From: Zopfochytrium polystomum
Taxonomy: Eukaryota > Chytridiomycota > Chytridiomycetes > Chytridiales > Chytridiaceae
NCBI GenBank assembly: GCA_025765615.1
Contig: JAIVFJ010000011.1
Span: 516,128 to 580,127 of the forward strand
Direction: 5' to 3'
Length of the DNA: 64,000 nt
The position numbers were made by a program, and so were the translations under genes. The notes under the pieces are model-generated. The model had not been told where the DNA came from. It was given only the letters and a program-made list of their open reading frames with translations, and searched no databases. Each line of letters opens with the position of its first letter. The first letter of the stretch is position 1. Shown in pieces: positions 1 to 8,725 of the stretch.

Positions 1-1
1 C

Positions 2-202
2 AACGCAGGGCCGAGGCTCTGCCTCGGGAAGCGCTTTGCGGAGGTCGAGGTCGCGTTTGTGCTGGTCGAGCTGCTGCGGCGGTTTAGCTTTGCTGTGCGC
101 GACGTCGGTGGCGGTGGTGGTGGGAAGTCAAAGTCGTACGCGGTATCCGCGACCCTGGCGCTGGAGGATGGGGAACTGCTGTCGCGTGTCTCGCGGCGCT
201 AA
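2..202 (+). CDS. cytochrome P450, C-terminal fragment (cut by window edge)
   Basis: This is the last 66 codons of a gene entering from the left edge, ending at TAA 200-202. The reading frame opens with the P450 haem-binding signature (NAGPRLCLGKRFA), in which the Cys is the axial haem ligand. It continues with the usual post-Cys helix L (vE...vLveLLrrFsF) and a short tail. P450s are ER-anchored mono-oxygenases. The GPRxCLGKRFA form suits a microsomal fungal P450, but the substrate cannot be inferred from this piece. The Gly run in the tail (VGGGGGGKSKS) is unusual for the family and lies in a repeat-rich stretch. A (GT)n microsatellite begins about 20 bp after the stop. The gene converges on the FkbM gene at 974-2328. 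Confidence 0.85.
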   Translation, partial: NAGPRLCLGKRFAEVEVAFVLVELLRRFSFAVRDVGGGGGGKSKSYAVSATLALEDGELLSRVSRR

Positions 203-973
203 GCCTGGGGGGCTAGGGTTGTGTGTGTGTGTGTGTGTGTGTGTGTTCGCGCTTCTTCTCCCTGCCTTGTAATCTTGAAATATCCAGCGGCTCGGCAAGC
301 AGGCTTTAAACGATACTGCTTGAGCAAACATCAAAGGGATTGGCAGTTGCCAACGCTCCACAGGACAAGAGGTTTTAAGTTCGCAGTTTTGTGATGGATC
401 CAGCTAAACAGCAACGCATTGCATCCCATGGGTGTGAAGGAGCTGGGCTGGATGGAGAGAACCGGGCGACGAGCTTGGTGTTGTGGAAAGGGTGGCGGCT
501 GGATATGGAACGACGAGGGCGTCAATGGTGCGCAGGGGCAGGCTGGACCCATACTTGAAGTACTTCCAACCCATGCGAATTGTCCCCACTTGAAACAATT
601 GAAAGAGATGCTTGTCGCACGGACAGGGACAATATCACGATTCGCTGTTTGCATGCTTCTGGCGCGGAGCATCAATATCAATACTGAGTCTGTTCGGTGG
701 CGCTTCGAAGAACTCTCGTCCTAATTAGGCTAATTAGTTTTGATTTCTCGATTTGGAGCAGCCGCAAAGATTGCTGATATGTTGTCTTGTCTCTCTCTCA
801 TCTCTCTCTCTCTCATGCGTCTGCATATGCTCCGAATGACTCAACGGATTCAAGTGTGTTTGTTCGTTTTCCGGCTTTGGGGGCGACGTCTTATTTTTTA
901 TTTTTTTTATTTGGACCGCACGGAGGGAAAAAAAAAAGAAAAAAAAAGAGGAGTAGACATAACAAAAAACAAT
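203..973. other. intergenic, (GT)n microsatellite, no gene seen
   Basis: This is the convergent interval between the P450 fragment and the minus-strand FkbM gene. It holds a (GT)n tract at about 223-246 and A/T-rich and CT-rich stretches near 785-815 and 895-965. The short open frames here look like by-products and have no recognisable domain. Confidence 0.5.
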
Positions 974-2328
974 CTAGACATTCCTCAGGGCGCCATCGAC
1001 CTTCTCGCCCATCCCGGCCTTGCGCAGGTTCTCCGGGTGCAAGCACCAAATGTTGTAGATGCCGTCCTTCAGCTCGACGTCGCGCGCCGCGTCCGGGATT
1101 TCCCACCGCTTGCCGTGCCACGCTTCCTCGCTGCACGAGAACCCGTACCGCTTCAGCAGCACCACCATCTCCTTGGACTTTTTCTCGCCGCCCATGATCT
1201 CGGTCAGCAGGTAGTGCACGCGCCGCTTGGAAAACAGCCGCGACGCACCGCGCAGCACGTCCAGCTCGAACCCTTCCACGTCCATCTTGACCGCCCACAC
1301 GTCCTCGTCCAGGAACGTGTCCAGAGGGTCAATTCGCAGCCACTGCCGGAAGGGACGGAGGCCGTCCGGGTGCGTCGATTCCTTGTACTTTGCGATCTCG
1401 GAGGCCTCGCAGGTCACCGTGCCGTCGCCAAGGTTGAAGTCGTCCGAGGAGATGGCGCACGTGGTGGACGTTGCGCCGAGACCCTTGTGAGGAGGAGGGA
1501 GGAGTGTGAAGGAAGAAGAAAGGATTGTGCGGAGAAGACCGAAAAGTAATAATTAGAAGAGAGAAGAGTTGAGGGTTTGGCCCGCATCCCACAAAAACCT
1601 ACATTCAGGATAAATGTCGACCTCTCCATCAGCTTGGGCGTCCTGCACAGCGTGGACATGAAATGATGCGCGTTCACCGTCAACGCATCGATCGACATCA
1701 CCCTGTACCCATACGCCAGGACCGCCACCGAGTGCATCCCCAAGTTTGCGCCAATGTCCAAAAACAGCGGGTCCCGCACTCCGCGTAGCTCGGCCTCGTG
1801 CAGCACCTCGAGCATTCCCTTTGAAATCTCGCTCTCCCAGCTTCCGAACGTGGCGATGGCCTCCGACACAATGTCGGTGAGGTTTCCACCGTCGTTGCCG
1901 ACCACGAACATGCCGACGGGGTCCGCGACGGGCCGCCGGCTGCGGTCTGGGTGGAACGAGTCGAGCTGGAGCGGCGCGAAGCGCAGCGTCGTCGTCGACG
2001 GCGGGAGCGGGTAGAACCGCGCGCAGTAGAGGGACTGCAGCATGCGGGCGTGGGCTTGGTGCTCGGCGGGCGTGGTGGGCGCCGGGATGGTGTACTTGGC
2101 CGTCTCGGGAGAGTGCGGCGACGACGACGACGACGGCGCGAAGAAGGAGCTTAGCCTGCCGGACTTTGGCGAGGCGGGGTTGGAGGGGTCTTCTTGGTCA
2201 TTGTTGTTGTTACGGTTGCGGCGGTCCTGGTGGTCCTGGCGCCAGAGCAGGAAGGAGAGGCCGACGACGGCGAAGACGGCAAAGGCGAGGAGCACCACAC
2301 GGGAGGGCGAGCCGGGAGCAGAGCGCAT
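974..2328 (-). CDS. FkbM-family methyltransferase, type II membrane protein (copy A)
   Basis: Two exons, 1603-2328 and 974-1483, encode 411 aa. The intron has a consensus donor (GTAGGT) and a CAAG acceptor in phase 0. Residues about 10-30 form a hydrophobic signal anchor (RVVLLAFAVFAVVGLSFLLW), followed by a Ser/Pro/Asn-rich stem, so the enzyme domain should face the ER/Golgi lumen. The catalytic half carries SAM-binding motif I (DIGANLG, about 191-197) and the FkbM hallmark KMDVEGFELDVLRGA (about 308-322). FkbM enzymes are SAM-dependent O-methyltransferases, often acting on sugars or polyketides. A role in glycan methylation is an inference from the topology. Three paralogues at 43.6-48.9 kb share the layout and exact intron site. 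The start ATG precedes the signal anchor by nine codons. Confidence 0.85.
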
Positions 2329-2956
2329 TTTCGTTTTCGTTTTTATTTTATTTTATTTTTATACTTTATTTTCTTCTTTTCTTCCTCCTAATGTGGTTCC
2401 CCTTGTTTGATCGCTTCCGTTTGTTTGCTCCAAGTTTATCCTCCTCGAACCGCTTCTGTTTTGCTAGTGTGCTTGCTTGCAGCGAGCGGCGAAGCTGAAT
2501 GCAACCAATATCCATAAACACAGAAATACATATCCACAGTTTGTTGCAAACAAATATTCAATATTTATGCGTGTGGATTCCGTCACTTGGCGGTCGGACC
2601 GTTGTTGATTGCTTATTTGTTTGTCTCTGTTGTTTATTTGCATTTTATTATTTGTTTTTATATTTATTTATTCTTTTTTTTTTTCGCGCGAACCAGCCAC
2701 ATTTCATTGTTTTTTTGTTTGTTTGTTTAGTCTGTTTCCTTTTTTTTTTTTTTTTTTTTTTTGCTTGTTCTGACCATCAAACAAACAAACCAAACAAAAT
2801 AATGCAAACACGACAAATCCTCGTTTTCCTTTTCGGTAAAGATCCTCCTCCAAGCCGCGGGGAAGCGCGGACGCCAAACACCCTCCCAATCCCAAACACA
2901 GACTCCACATATCGGGTGCAGAGGGGAAGATGGAGAGAGTGAGAGCGGAGACAGAG

Positions 2957-3008
<52 letters not shown>

Positions 3009-3679
3009 GGAGAGAGAGTGAGAGAGAGAGAGGAAAGGTAATTCCGTGGCATTGCGGGACCAACAAAGAAACACCATTTTCGAACAGCACAACTGGACCA
3101 GCCACGTCCTCCTGCTGCGTCATGGGCGGTTTGACCTTATTTGGTCTGCGCAAAGTCCGTTGTCAGGGTGCATTCTGTGTCCGAGTCTGGAGCGAGCAAT
3201 CATGCCCCGACTATGGACTTGGCGGCAGAGTGGACGACGGTCCTGGGTGTTTGGCCCGGAAGCGCAACGGTGCGCTTGCATATGGCCATTGTTGTTATTT
3301 ATTTTTTATTATTGCAGTGCGAGAGCTCCGGTTAGTAAACTTTATCCCCCCAAGCAACTCCCATTGGTTTTGATTCGTTTTGCCTCTCCTCACTTTTCCT
3401 CTACTGCTACACAAAAAAAAAAAATGAAAATAAACTCTCTAACACTAAAAACCCGGAAGACAAAAACCTAAATGAAGGTTTTCGCTCTCCCCATTTCATA
3501 CGTCGCTAACACTGCAAATGATAACCGTTTGCCAAATGGGGCATACTACCTGAAAGAGGAAGAGCGCGTGAGTATTTCGATGCTGAATCGAGAATTTCAT
3601 ATATAGTGTGCTCCGTAAAACTGTTTGAGAATAAAGATTTGTTCCAACACACTGTGAGGTCGGAATACTCCCGAATCCG

Positions 3680-3722
<43 letters not shown>

Positions 3723-3992
3723 CTCTTGTTCTGACCGCAGCCACGAAAAATATAATCTTCCGGACGAAACCAATACAAAAGTGAAAAATTGCCTGTCCTA
3801 AATGGAGGACCGTGTGTATTTGTCCTTGCCCACATGTACAGTTTCAACCCACTGTTACACCAGCTGTTAGGGTGGAACTGACTGGTTAGCAGCAAGAGGC
3901 ACAAGACGGACCTGAACCAATTGTGACTGTCTGTTATTGTTTCCATGATGCCCATGTGGAAGCAAGCCACTCCCAAGGCAGACCCAGAAACT
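2329..3992. other. intergenic, microsatellite-rich, no gene seen
   Basis: This is the upstream region of FkbM copy A. It contains a poly-T run near 2739-2762, a (GA)n tract at about 2961-3004 with interrupted GA on both sides, and a poly-A run of nearly 40 nt near 3681-3719. No ORF here has a recognisable domain. Confidence 0.5.
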
Positions 3993-4300
3993 TGTTATGA
4001 ATTACCCTCTGGAAGCCTCTGAAACCTTCTAGAACATTCCTTCATGGAACCTTGTGGAACCTTCTGGAACCTTCTTTGCTTTCCTGACTTGTCTTGTTGT
4101 CATTGGTATCATTGGTATCATTGTATTACTAATTGCTCTTTCTGGAACTTTCTTTGAGTCTTGACAAGGAACACTCTCAAAAGGTATAAAAGGGGGATGG
4201 TGGGTCTGTCCCATCCCTCAAGTGAATTATTGTTTCCAATACAATCATCACTCCTCTCAGTTCCTTGTCTGCCTTGTCCTGTCCTGCCCTGTTCCTGACA
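3993..4300. mobile_element. solo LTR of the gypsy family at 4991-8181
   Basis: This 308-bp sequence begins TGTTATGAAT and ends CCTGACA, the same termini as the 358-bp LTRs of the nearby element. It shares their GAA/TTC repeats, TATAAAAGGGGGATG core and 3' pyrimidine-rich tail. It is shorter because one internal copy of the roughly 45-bp GGAACCTTCT block is absent, and it differs by scattered substitutions, so it is older. Flanking 5-mers (AAACT and CTTCC) do not match, so no target duplication survives. Confidence 0.9.
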
Positions 4301-4504
4301 CTTCCCATTCCACCCCATCCTGACACAATTTTGTCCAAAGGTTCCACATCCACCTTCCACCAGTGGTCAAGGAGCTTGTACCAGGCTCCCACAGCATTTG
4401 CAGGCCAAACACGAGGCTCTTCAACGCTGCACAGCGACGACTCAAGGTTGAGCTCCGGTGAGGAGTCAATTCCTCGCCTACCTCTTCAATGGAGCAAAGG
4501 TTCA

Positions 4505-4576
4505 GGGGGCTTCCGGGACTTGAACCCGGGACCTCCTCCACCCTAAGAAGGAATCATACCCCTAGACCAAAGCCCC
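4505..4576 (-). tRNA. tRNA-Pro (anticodon AGG)
   Basis: The minus-strand cloverleaf is complete. The acceptor is GGGGCTT/AAGCCCC, the D-arm begins TGGTCTAGGGG, and the anticodon stem CCTTC/GGAGG encloses loop TTAGGGT with anticodon AGG. The T-arm is CCCGGGTTCAAGTCCCGG. It matches the eukaryotic tRNA-Pro consensus. It lies 205 bp from the solo LTR and 415 bp from the full-length element. Confidence 0.9.
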
Positions 4577-4990
4577 TTGTGATGTGTGTGTATAACCTGG
4601 CCCTTTAGCCTCAAGCACCAATCCTGAAACTGCAGACTTGACCTTGCTAAATCGGGCAGATTGTCCCAGGGGTCAAAGGAACCAGAAAATTGTTAGCTTG
4701 TTTGTTTACCCTTGTATTCTTGTACTTGGTTCAACTGATCGCTGCACATTCTTTACAAGATCTTGCCACTTTGTAGCTTTTTCAATAAAAGAAAATATTC
4801 AACTGCTGACAGTCCAGTTTTGACGATCTTGTTTCTGCCACTGTCACCTCTGTCACACTCCTAACAATCTCAGCTGTCACCTTGCATTAGGTCCCCTTGT
4901 CCTCAACCAGCGTCCACTCAGATGGAAAATCATAGCTCAGCTACAATGTTCGTTTTGGAGGACCAACTCATCTGGACATCTGTTCAGACC
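4577..4990. other. intergenic between tRNA-Pro and the gypsy element
   Basis: No gene or strong repeat was seen. The last five bases (AGACC, 4986-4990) are the left copy of the target-site duplication of the gypsy insertion. Confidence 0.5.
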
Positions 4991-5009
4991 TGTTATGAAT
5001 CACCCTCTG

Positions 5010-5117
5010 GAAACCTCTGGAACCTTCTAGAACATTCCTTCATGGAACCTTCTGGAACCTTCTGGAACCTTCTAGAACATTCCTTCATGGAACCTTGTGG
5101 AACCTTCTGGAACCTTC
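5010..5117. promoter_or_regulatory. array of heat-shock-element-like GAA/TTC units in the 5' LTR
   Basis: Heat-shock factor binds alternating nGAAn and nTTCn pentamers. Here eight units alternate without a break at exact 5-bp spacing: GAA 5045, TTC 5050, GAA 5055, TTC 5060, GAA 5065, TTC 5070, GAA 5075 and TTC 5080. A shorter run (GAA 5010, GAA 5020, TTC 5025, GAA 5030, TTC 5035) lies upstream and another (GAA 5100, TTC 5105, GAA 5110, TTC 5115) downstream. The array sits 110 bp or more upstream of the TATA box. Identical arrays occur in the 3' LTR, with a shorter version in the solo LTR. Stress-inducible transcription is inferred. Confidence 0.7.
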
Positions 5118-5227
5118 TTTGCTTTCCTGACTTGTCTTGTTGTCATTGGTATCATTGGTATCATTGTATTACTAATTGCTCTTTCTGGAACTTTCTTTGA
5201 GTCTTGACAAGGAAGACTCTCAAAAGG

Positions 5228-5234
5228 TATAAAA
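5228..5234 (+). promoter_or_regulatory. LTR TATA box
   Basis: TATAAAA within GGTATAAAAGGGGG lies about 120 bp before the LTR end and is conserved in all three LTR copies. Transcription is expected to start roughly 25-35 bp downstream, near 5260. Confidence 0.7.
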
Positions 5235-5388
5235 GGGGGATGGGGGACCTGTCCCATCCCTCAAGTGAATTATTGTTTCCAATACAATCATCACTCCTCT
5301 CAGTTCCTTCTCTGCCTTGCCTTGCCTTGTCCTGCAATGTTCCTGACATCATAATTCACTTCACCCTCTCCCACTACTCTCTGCCATC

Positions 5389-6312
5389 ATGTCTGACCCA
5401 AACAACACCTTCCCTGATGCAACTGCCTTCCAAGCCTTGATGGACCAATTACAAGCCCTCTCAAGACAGACACACCAACTTCAAGAACAAGTCCTTCACC
5501 AGCAGCACCAGCTTCAACAACAACTTCACCAACAAGAACATCAAGCTCTTCCCCTGCCTCAAGCCAACCAAGCAAGAGAGCCCAAGGTTCCCAGCCCTGA
5601 CAAGTTCACTGGGCTGGCCAAAGACCTTAGGAACTTCATGGCCACTGTGGAGAATGTCATCCTTCTCCAACCTTCAAGATTTCCCAGTGAGCAAGTCAAG
5701 GTTCTTTTCACAAGCACCCTCCTGTCTGGTCAAGCTCAATCATGGTACAGATCTCTCCCAAGCACACCCACCACCCTGCAAGAGCTCTGGGAAGGGCTGG
5801 AGGCTACCTTTGGTGACCCCTACGCATCTTGGACAGCAAGATCCAAGCTCAAGCATATCAAGCAAGGAAAGCAATCTTGTGTGGCCTACACCAACCAATT
5901 CAAGCAACTAGCCAGAGACTCTGGATACAATGATGCAGCTCTGATGGAGCTGTACCATGATGGTCTCCATGAGTCTATCCAAGACATGCTCTCCCAGTCT
6001 CTGCACATCCCTGAGACCTTGGAAGAGTACATTCTCCTTGCCATCAAGATTGACAACAGACTCTACTCCAAGAGGCTGAAGCAAAGACAAGTAGGAACTA
6101 CATCAAGACCTACCCCAGTTCCTCAAGCTCTCACAGTTCCTGAACCCATGCAAGTGGATGCAGTTGAGACACTTCCTAAGGGTCCTCTGAGCCAAGAGGA
6201 GAAAACAAGGAGGGCCCAGCAGGGACTGTGTTTTTACTGTGGCTCCAAGGAGCATGCTGTCAAGGACTGCCCAAAGAAGAAGCACCCAAACTCCCAGGTC
6301 CAGGCTCACTGA
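5389..6312 (+). CDS. gag: Gag polyprotein of the gypsy element
   Basis: This 307-aa structural protein starts 40 bp after the 5' LTR. Residues about 15-55 are a Gln/His/Leu-rich coiled-coil-like stretch. The centre is a Ty3/gypsy Gag capsid domain (KFTGLAKDLRNFM, then WYRSLP and LEATFGDPYA). Near the C-terminus is one CCHC zinc knuckle, CFYCGSKEHAVKDC, for RNA binding. Gag assembles the cytoplasmic virus-like particle that packages element RNA. The frame is intact. The pol frame overlaps its last 85 nt in the -1 phase, so pol expression would need a -1 frameshift. No canonical X-XXY-YYZ slippery heptamer was found in the overlap. Confidence 0.92.
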   Translation: MSDPNNTFPDATAFQALMDQLQALSRQTHQLQEQVLHQQHQLQQQLHQQEHQALPLPQANQAREPKVPSPDKFTGLAKDLRNFMATVENVILLQPSRFPSEQVKVLFTSTLLSGQAQSWYRSLPSTPTTLQELWEGLEATFGDPYASWTARSKLKHIKQGKQSCVAYTNQFKQLARDSGYNDAALMELYHDGLHESIQDMLSQSLHIPETLEEYILLAIKIDNRLYSKRLKQRQVGTTSRPTPVPQALTVPEPMQVDAVETLPKGPLSQEEKTRRAQQGLCFYCGSKEHAVKDCPKKKHPNSQVQAH

Positions 6313-7823
6313 GGGGCAATTCCCTGGACCCTCCTCCAAGCTGCCCCTGTTTCATCACCACCACCAGCACCACAAACACCTCAGATTCCAAGCCCCACCA
6401 ACTCACCATGGATGTCAAGATTCAACTCTCACCCAAGTCAACCATCACAACCAAGGCCCTTATAGACTCTGGATCATCCTGCAACATCATTGATGCCACC
6501 CTTGCCAAGTCTTGTGCCATTCCTACGATCAAGAAATCCACACCCCTCAAGGTCCACTTTGCCAATCATGCTCTGTTCAAGGAAATCAGCCATGAAACCA
6601 AGCTAAACCTCCACATCCAAGACTTTCCACCATCCATGGTCAACCTGGAAGTATTGGATCTTGGCTCACCCACATTCTCTGTCATCCTGGGATTACCATG
6701 GCTGCAAGCCCAGAACCCTGCCATTGATTGGGTCACTGGTCAAGTCCAACCTCCACCAATTGGAACAGTCACCCAAAACTCAAGTCAAGCCTCCAAGTCT
6801 CATGCTCTCAAGTCCCTGATTCAAGGCTCTCAGCCTAGTATCCAAGGTCAACCACAAATGACAGCTCCAGTATCAGCCTGCAGCTCACAGATCCCAGCCA
6901 AGATTCAAGTTTCACAGTTCACAGTTCATAGTCAAGATTCCAGCACAGCTCATAGAGCTCACAGTCATGGCCAAGTCTGTAGTTCACAGAACCCACAGTC
7001 AAAGCTTCAAGTACCACAGTTCACAGTCCAAATTCAAGATTCAAGCTCCACAGCTCACAGTCTTTGCCAAGAACAGAACCCTCAGTCAAAGATTCAAGAA
7101 TCACAGTTCCCAGTCAACAATTCAAGCCCCACTGCTGATGAGCACAGAAGGACAGACCTTGCACCTGAAGGGGGAGATGGTTTCACCCCACCACCCAAGA
7201 CACACCTTTCACTGCTTCCTGACAGTGTGTGGGCCCATGCTATTTCCAAGGACCCCAAGCCTCACAAGATTCAAATCAGCCAAGAAGAGGAAAAACTTGA
7301 GATACTCAAGACAAGGCATGATGCAGCAACAGCTGGACACCCAGGAGAGCACAAGACATATGAGCTTGTTTCCAGAGACTTTTACTGGCCAGGCATGAGG
7401 AAGAACTTGCAGTCCAAAAGACCAAGTCCCAAGCTAGACAACCTCAAGTTGAGACCTTTCAAGATCTTGGAGCAAATCAATCCAGTCACCTTCAAGCTGG
7501 ATCTCCCTGCATCCATGAAGATCCACCCAGTTTTCCATGTCAGCCTTTTGGAGAAGTTTGTGGCCAATTCCATTCCAGGCAGAGTTGTTCCTCCTCCTCC
7601 TCCAGTTGAGGTAGAAGGTGAAGAGGAATTTGAGGTTGAACAAATCTTAGATGCCAAGTGGTTTGGAAGGACACTCAAGTTCCTTGTTAAGTGGAAGGGT
7701 TACTCAGATGCTGACAACACCTGGGAACCTGAGTCAAACCTCACTCACTGCCAAGACCTTCTGCTCAAGTTCAAGACCAGGTACCCCACCAAGTTGCAGA
7801 AGAGGCCTAAAAGGGGGAGATGA
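6228..7823 (+). CDS. pol: Pol remnant: aspartic protease, integrase zinc-binding fragment and chromodomain (RT/RH/IN core deleted)
   Basis: The open frame runs about 530 codons and would be translated by -1 frameshifting from Gag rather than from its own ATG. It begins with an aspartic protease (ALIDSGSSCNIID, near residue 80; later VILGLPWLQAQNP). A low-complexity Ser/Gln/His-rich stretch of repeated SQFTVHSQDSS-like units follows. Then comes a short integrase HHCC-type remnant (TAGHPGEHKTYELVSRDFYWPGM). The end is a typical gypsy C-terminus (KIHPVFHVSLLEKF) and a chromodomain (FLVKWKGYSDADNTWEPESNL), which in relatives directs integration to histone-marked chromatin. The catalytic RT, RNase H and DDE integrase core are absent without loss of frame. 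The TGA stop is immediately followed by the 3' LTR. Confidence 0.88.
   Translation: MFLLWLQGACCQGLPKEEAPKLPGPGSLRGNSLDPPPSCPCFITTTSTTNTSDSKPHQLTMDVKIQLSPKSTITTKALIDSGSSCNIIDATLAKSCAIPTIKKSTPLKVHFANHALFKEISHETKLNLHIQDFPPSMVNLEVLDLGSPTFSVILGLPWLQAQNPAIDWVTGQVQPPPIGTVTQNSSQASKSHALKSLIQGSQPSIQGQPQMTAPVSACSSQIPAKIQVSQFTVHSQDSSTAHRAHSHGQVCSSQNPQSKLQVPQFTVQIQDSSSTAHSLCQEQNPQSKIQESQFPVNNSSPTADEHRRTDLAPEGGDGFTPPPKTHLSLLPDSVWAHAISKDPKPHKIQISQEEEKLEILKTRHDAATAGHPGEHKTYELVSRDFYWPGMRKNLQSKRPSPKLDNLKLRPFKILEQINPVTFKLDLPASMKIHPVFHVSLLEKFVANSIPGRVVPPPPPVEVEGEEEFEVEQILDAKWFGRTLKFLVKWKGYSDADNTWEPESNLTHCQDLLLKFKTRYPTKLQKRPKRGR
7809..7823 (+). other. polypurine tract
   Basis: AAAAGGGGGAGATGA lies directly before the 3' LTR. 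It is the expected plus-strand DNA primer of an LTR retrotransposon and overlaps the last codons of pol. Confidence 0.75.
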
Positions 7824-8181
7824 TGTTATGAATCACCCTCTGGAAACCTCTGGAACCTTCTAGAACATTCCTTCATGGAACCTTCTGGAACCTTCTGGAA
7901 CCTTCTAGAACATTCCTTCATGGAACCTTGTGGAACCTTCTGGAACCTTCTTTGCTTTCCTGACTTGTCTTGTTGTCATTGGTATCATTGGTATCATTGT
8001 ATTACTAATTGCTCTTTCTGGAACTTTCTTTGAGTCTTGACAAGGAAGACTCTCAAAAGGTATAAAAGGGGGATGGGGGACCTGTCCCATCCCTCAAGTG
8101 AATTATTGTTTCCAATACAATCATCACTCCTCTCAGTTCCTTCTCTGCCTTGCCTTGCCTTGTCCTGCAATGTTCCTGACA
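7824..8181 (+). repeat. 3' LTR of the gypsy element
   Basis: This 358-bp LTR is the same length as the 5' LTR, and no difference from it was seen on reading. It includes the GAA/TTC heat-shock-like array and TATAAAA. It is followed by the AGACC target duplication. Confidence 0.95.
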
Positions 8182-8529
8182 AGACCAGCACCGTTATGTT
8201 GTGAGTAACCATGAGGAAAAATGACATTTGCACTGGTCCCAGTGCTCTTGACACTTCCACTGCTTTTGACACTGCATGAGCACTTGGAGGTGGTCTTGGG
8301 CGCTCTGGCCTCGAAGCCTCAAACCATCTTTCAGCAAGCTTCTGGTCCTAGAAGTCCAAATGAAACAGTCACAGCTAGAAGGCTATCACAGCCAACCCAG
8401 CCAGCCTGCAGTGTGAAAGGGGGACCCACAGCAGCTCAGGAGAAGCATGATAAGCCTCAAAGTGTTGGGGACAATGAAAGTTTTGTTTCAAAAGGTTAAC
8501 AAAAAACAAATAATTCCCTATTAGAAGGA

Positions 8530-8600
8530 GCAACAGTGGTTCAGTGGTAGAATTATCGCCTGCCACGCGGTAGACCCGGGTCCGATTCCCGGCTGTTGTA
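8530..8600 (+). tRNA. tRNA-Gly (anticodon GCC)
   Basis: The acceptor GCAACAG pairs with CTGTTGT (one G-U at the end). The D-arm is TGGTTCAGTGGTAGAA, the anticodon loop contains GCC (CGCCTGCCACGCGG), and the T-arm is CCCGGGTCCGATTCCCGG. One oddity: the T-loop reads TCCGATT where nearly all nuclear tRNAs have TTCGATT, so the usual pseudouridine-55 position is C. The gene may be weakened or recently decaying. It lies 344 bp after the gypsy 3' TSD. Confidence 0.85.
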
Positions 8601-8644
8601 ATCGTTGTGTGTTTAAAAGCTAAGATGTCAACAAAGCCAATCTC

Positions 8645-8725
8645 TGTCCTCTGCTGGAATCAAACCAACGACCTTCCCCTTGTCACCTCCTATGAGGGAT
8701 ACGCTCTGCCAGCTGAGCAGAAGGC
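8645..8725 (-). pseudogene. tRNA-Met-like (CAT) relic with probable anticodon-loop intron
   Basis: On the minus strand GCCTTCT pairs with AGAGGAC with one mismatch. The D-arm is GCTCAGCTGGCAGAGC and the T-arm is GTTGGTTTGATTCCAGC. CTCAT in the anticodon region suggests CAT, followed by about 11 extra bases that could be an intron. The two linker bases normally between the acceptor and D stems (U8, A9) are missing and the anticodon stem pairs poorly, so a pseudogene is more likely than a working tRNA-Met. Confidence 0.45.

Larger units (their letters stand above)
4991..5348 (+). repeat. 5' LTR of the gypsy element
   Basis: This 358-bp LTR runs from TGTTATGAAT to GTTCCTGACA. It contains the GAA/TTC array (5010-5117), a TATA box (5228-5234) and a pyrimidine-rich 3' segment. 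No primer-binding site matching a familiar tRNA 3' end was recognised just downstream (TCATAATTCAC). Confidence 0.95.
4991..8181 (+). mobile_element. non-autonomous Ty3/gypsy chromovirus derivative, complete with LTRs and TSD
   Basis: This 3,191-bp LTR retrotransposon is flanked by a perfect 5-bp target duplication, AGACC (4986-4990 and 8182-8186). The two 358-bp LTRs appear identical on reading, which indicates a recent insertion. The internal part encodes Gag with a zinc knuckle, then an aspartic protease, a short piece of the integrase zinc-binding region and a C-terminal chromodomain. Reverse transcriptase, RNase H and the integrase core are missing, yet the remaining pol frame is open to a TGA that directly abuts the 3' LTR. 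It should therefore need a helper element for reverse transcription and integration. Assignment to chromoviruses rests on the chromodomain and domain order. Confidence 0.92.

Noticed and set aside
2930..3373. ORFs made of Glu-Arg, Leu-Ser, Cys-Val or His-Thr dipeptide runs here and at many other loci
   Set aside because: They are translations of (GA)n, (CT)n, (TG)n and (CA)n microsatellites.
3988..4305. Target-site duplication around the solo LTR
   Set aside because: The flanking 5-mers AAACT and CTTCC do not match.
4991..5348. Possible CRISPR-like array because of regularly repeated GGAACCTTCT words
   Set aside because: The spacing is 10 bp with no spacers, the repeats lie within an LTR, and the host is a eukaryote. 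The GAA/TTC pattern fits heat-shock elements instead.
6228..6312. Canonical -1 slippery heptamer in the gag/pol overlap
   Set aside because: No X-XXY-YYZ sequence in the gag frame was found. TGTTTTTAC is T-rich but does not fit the rule.
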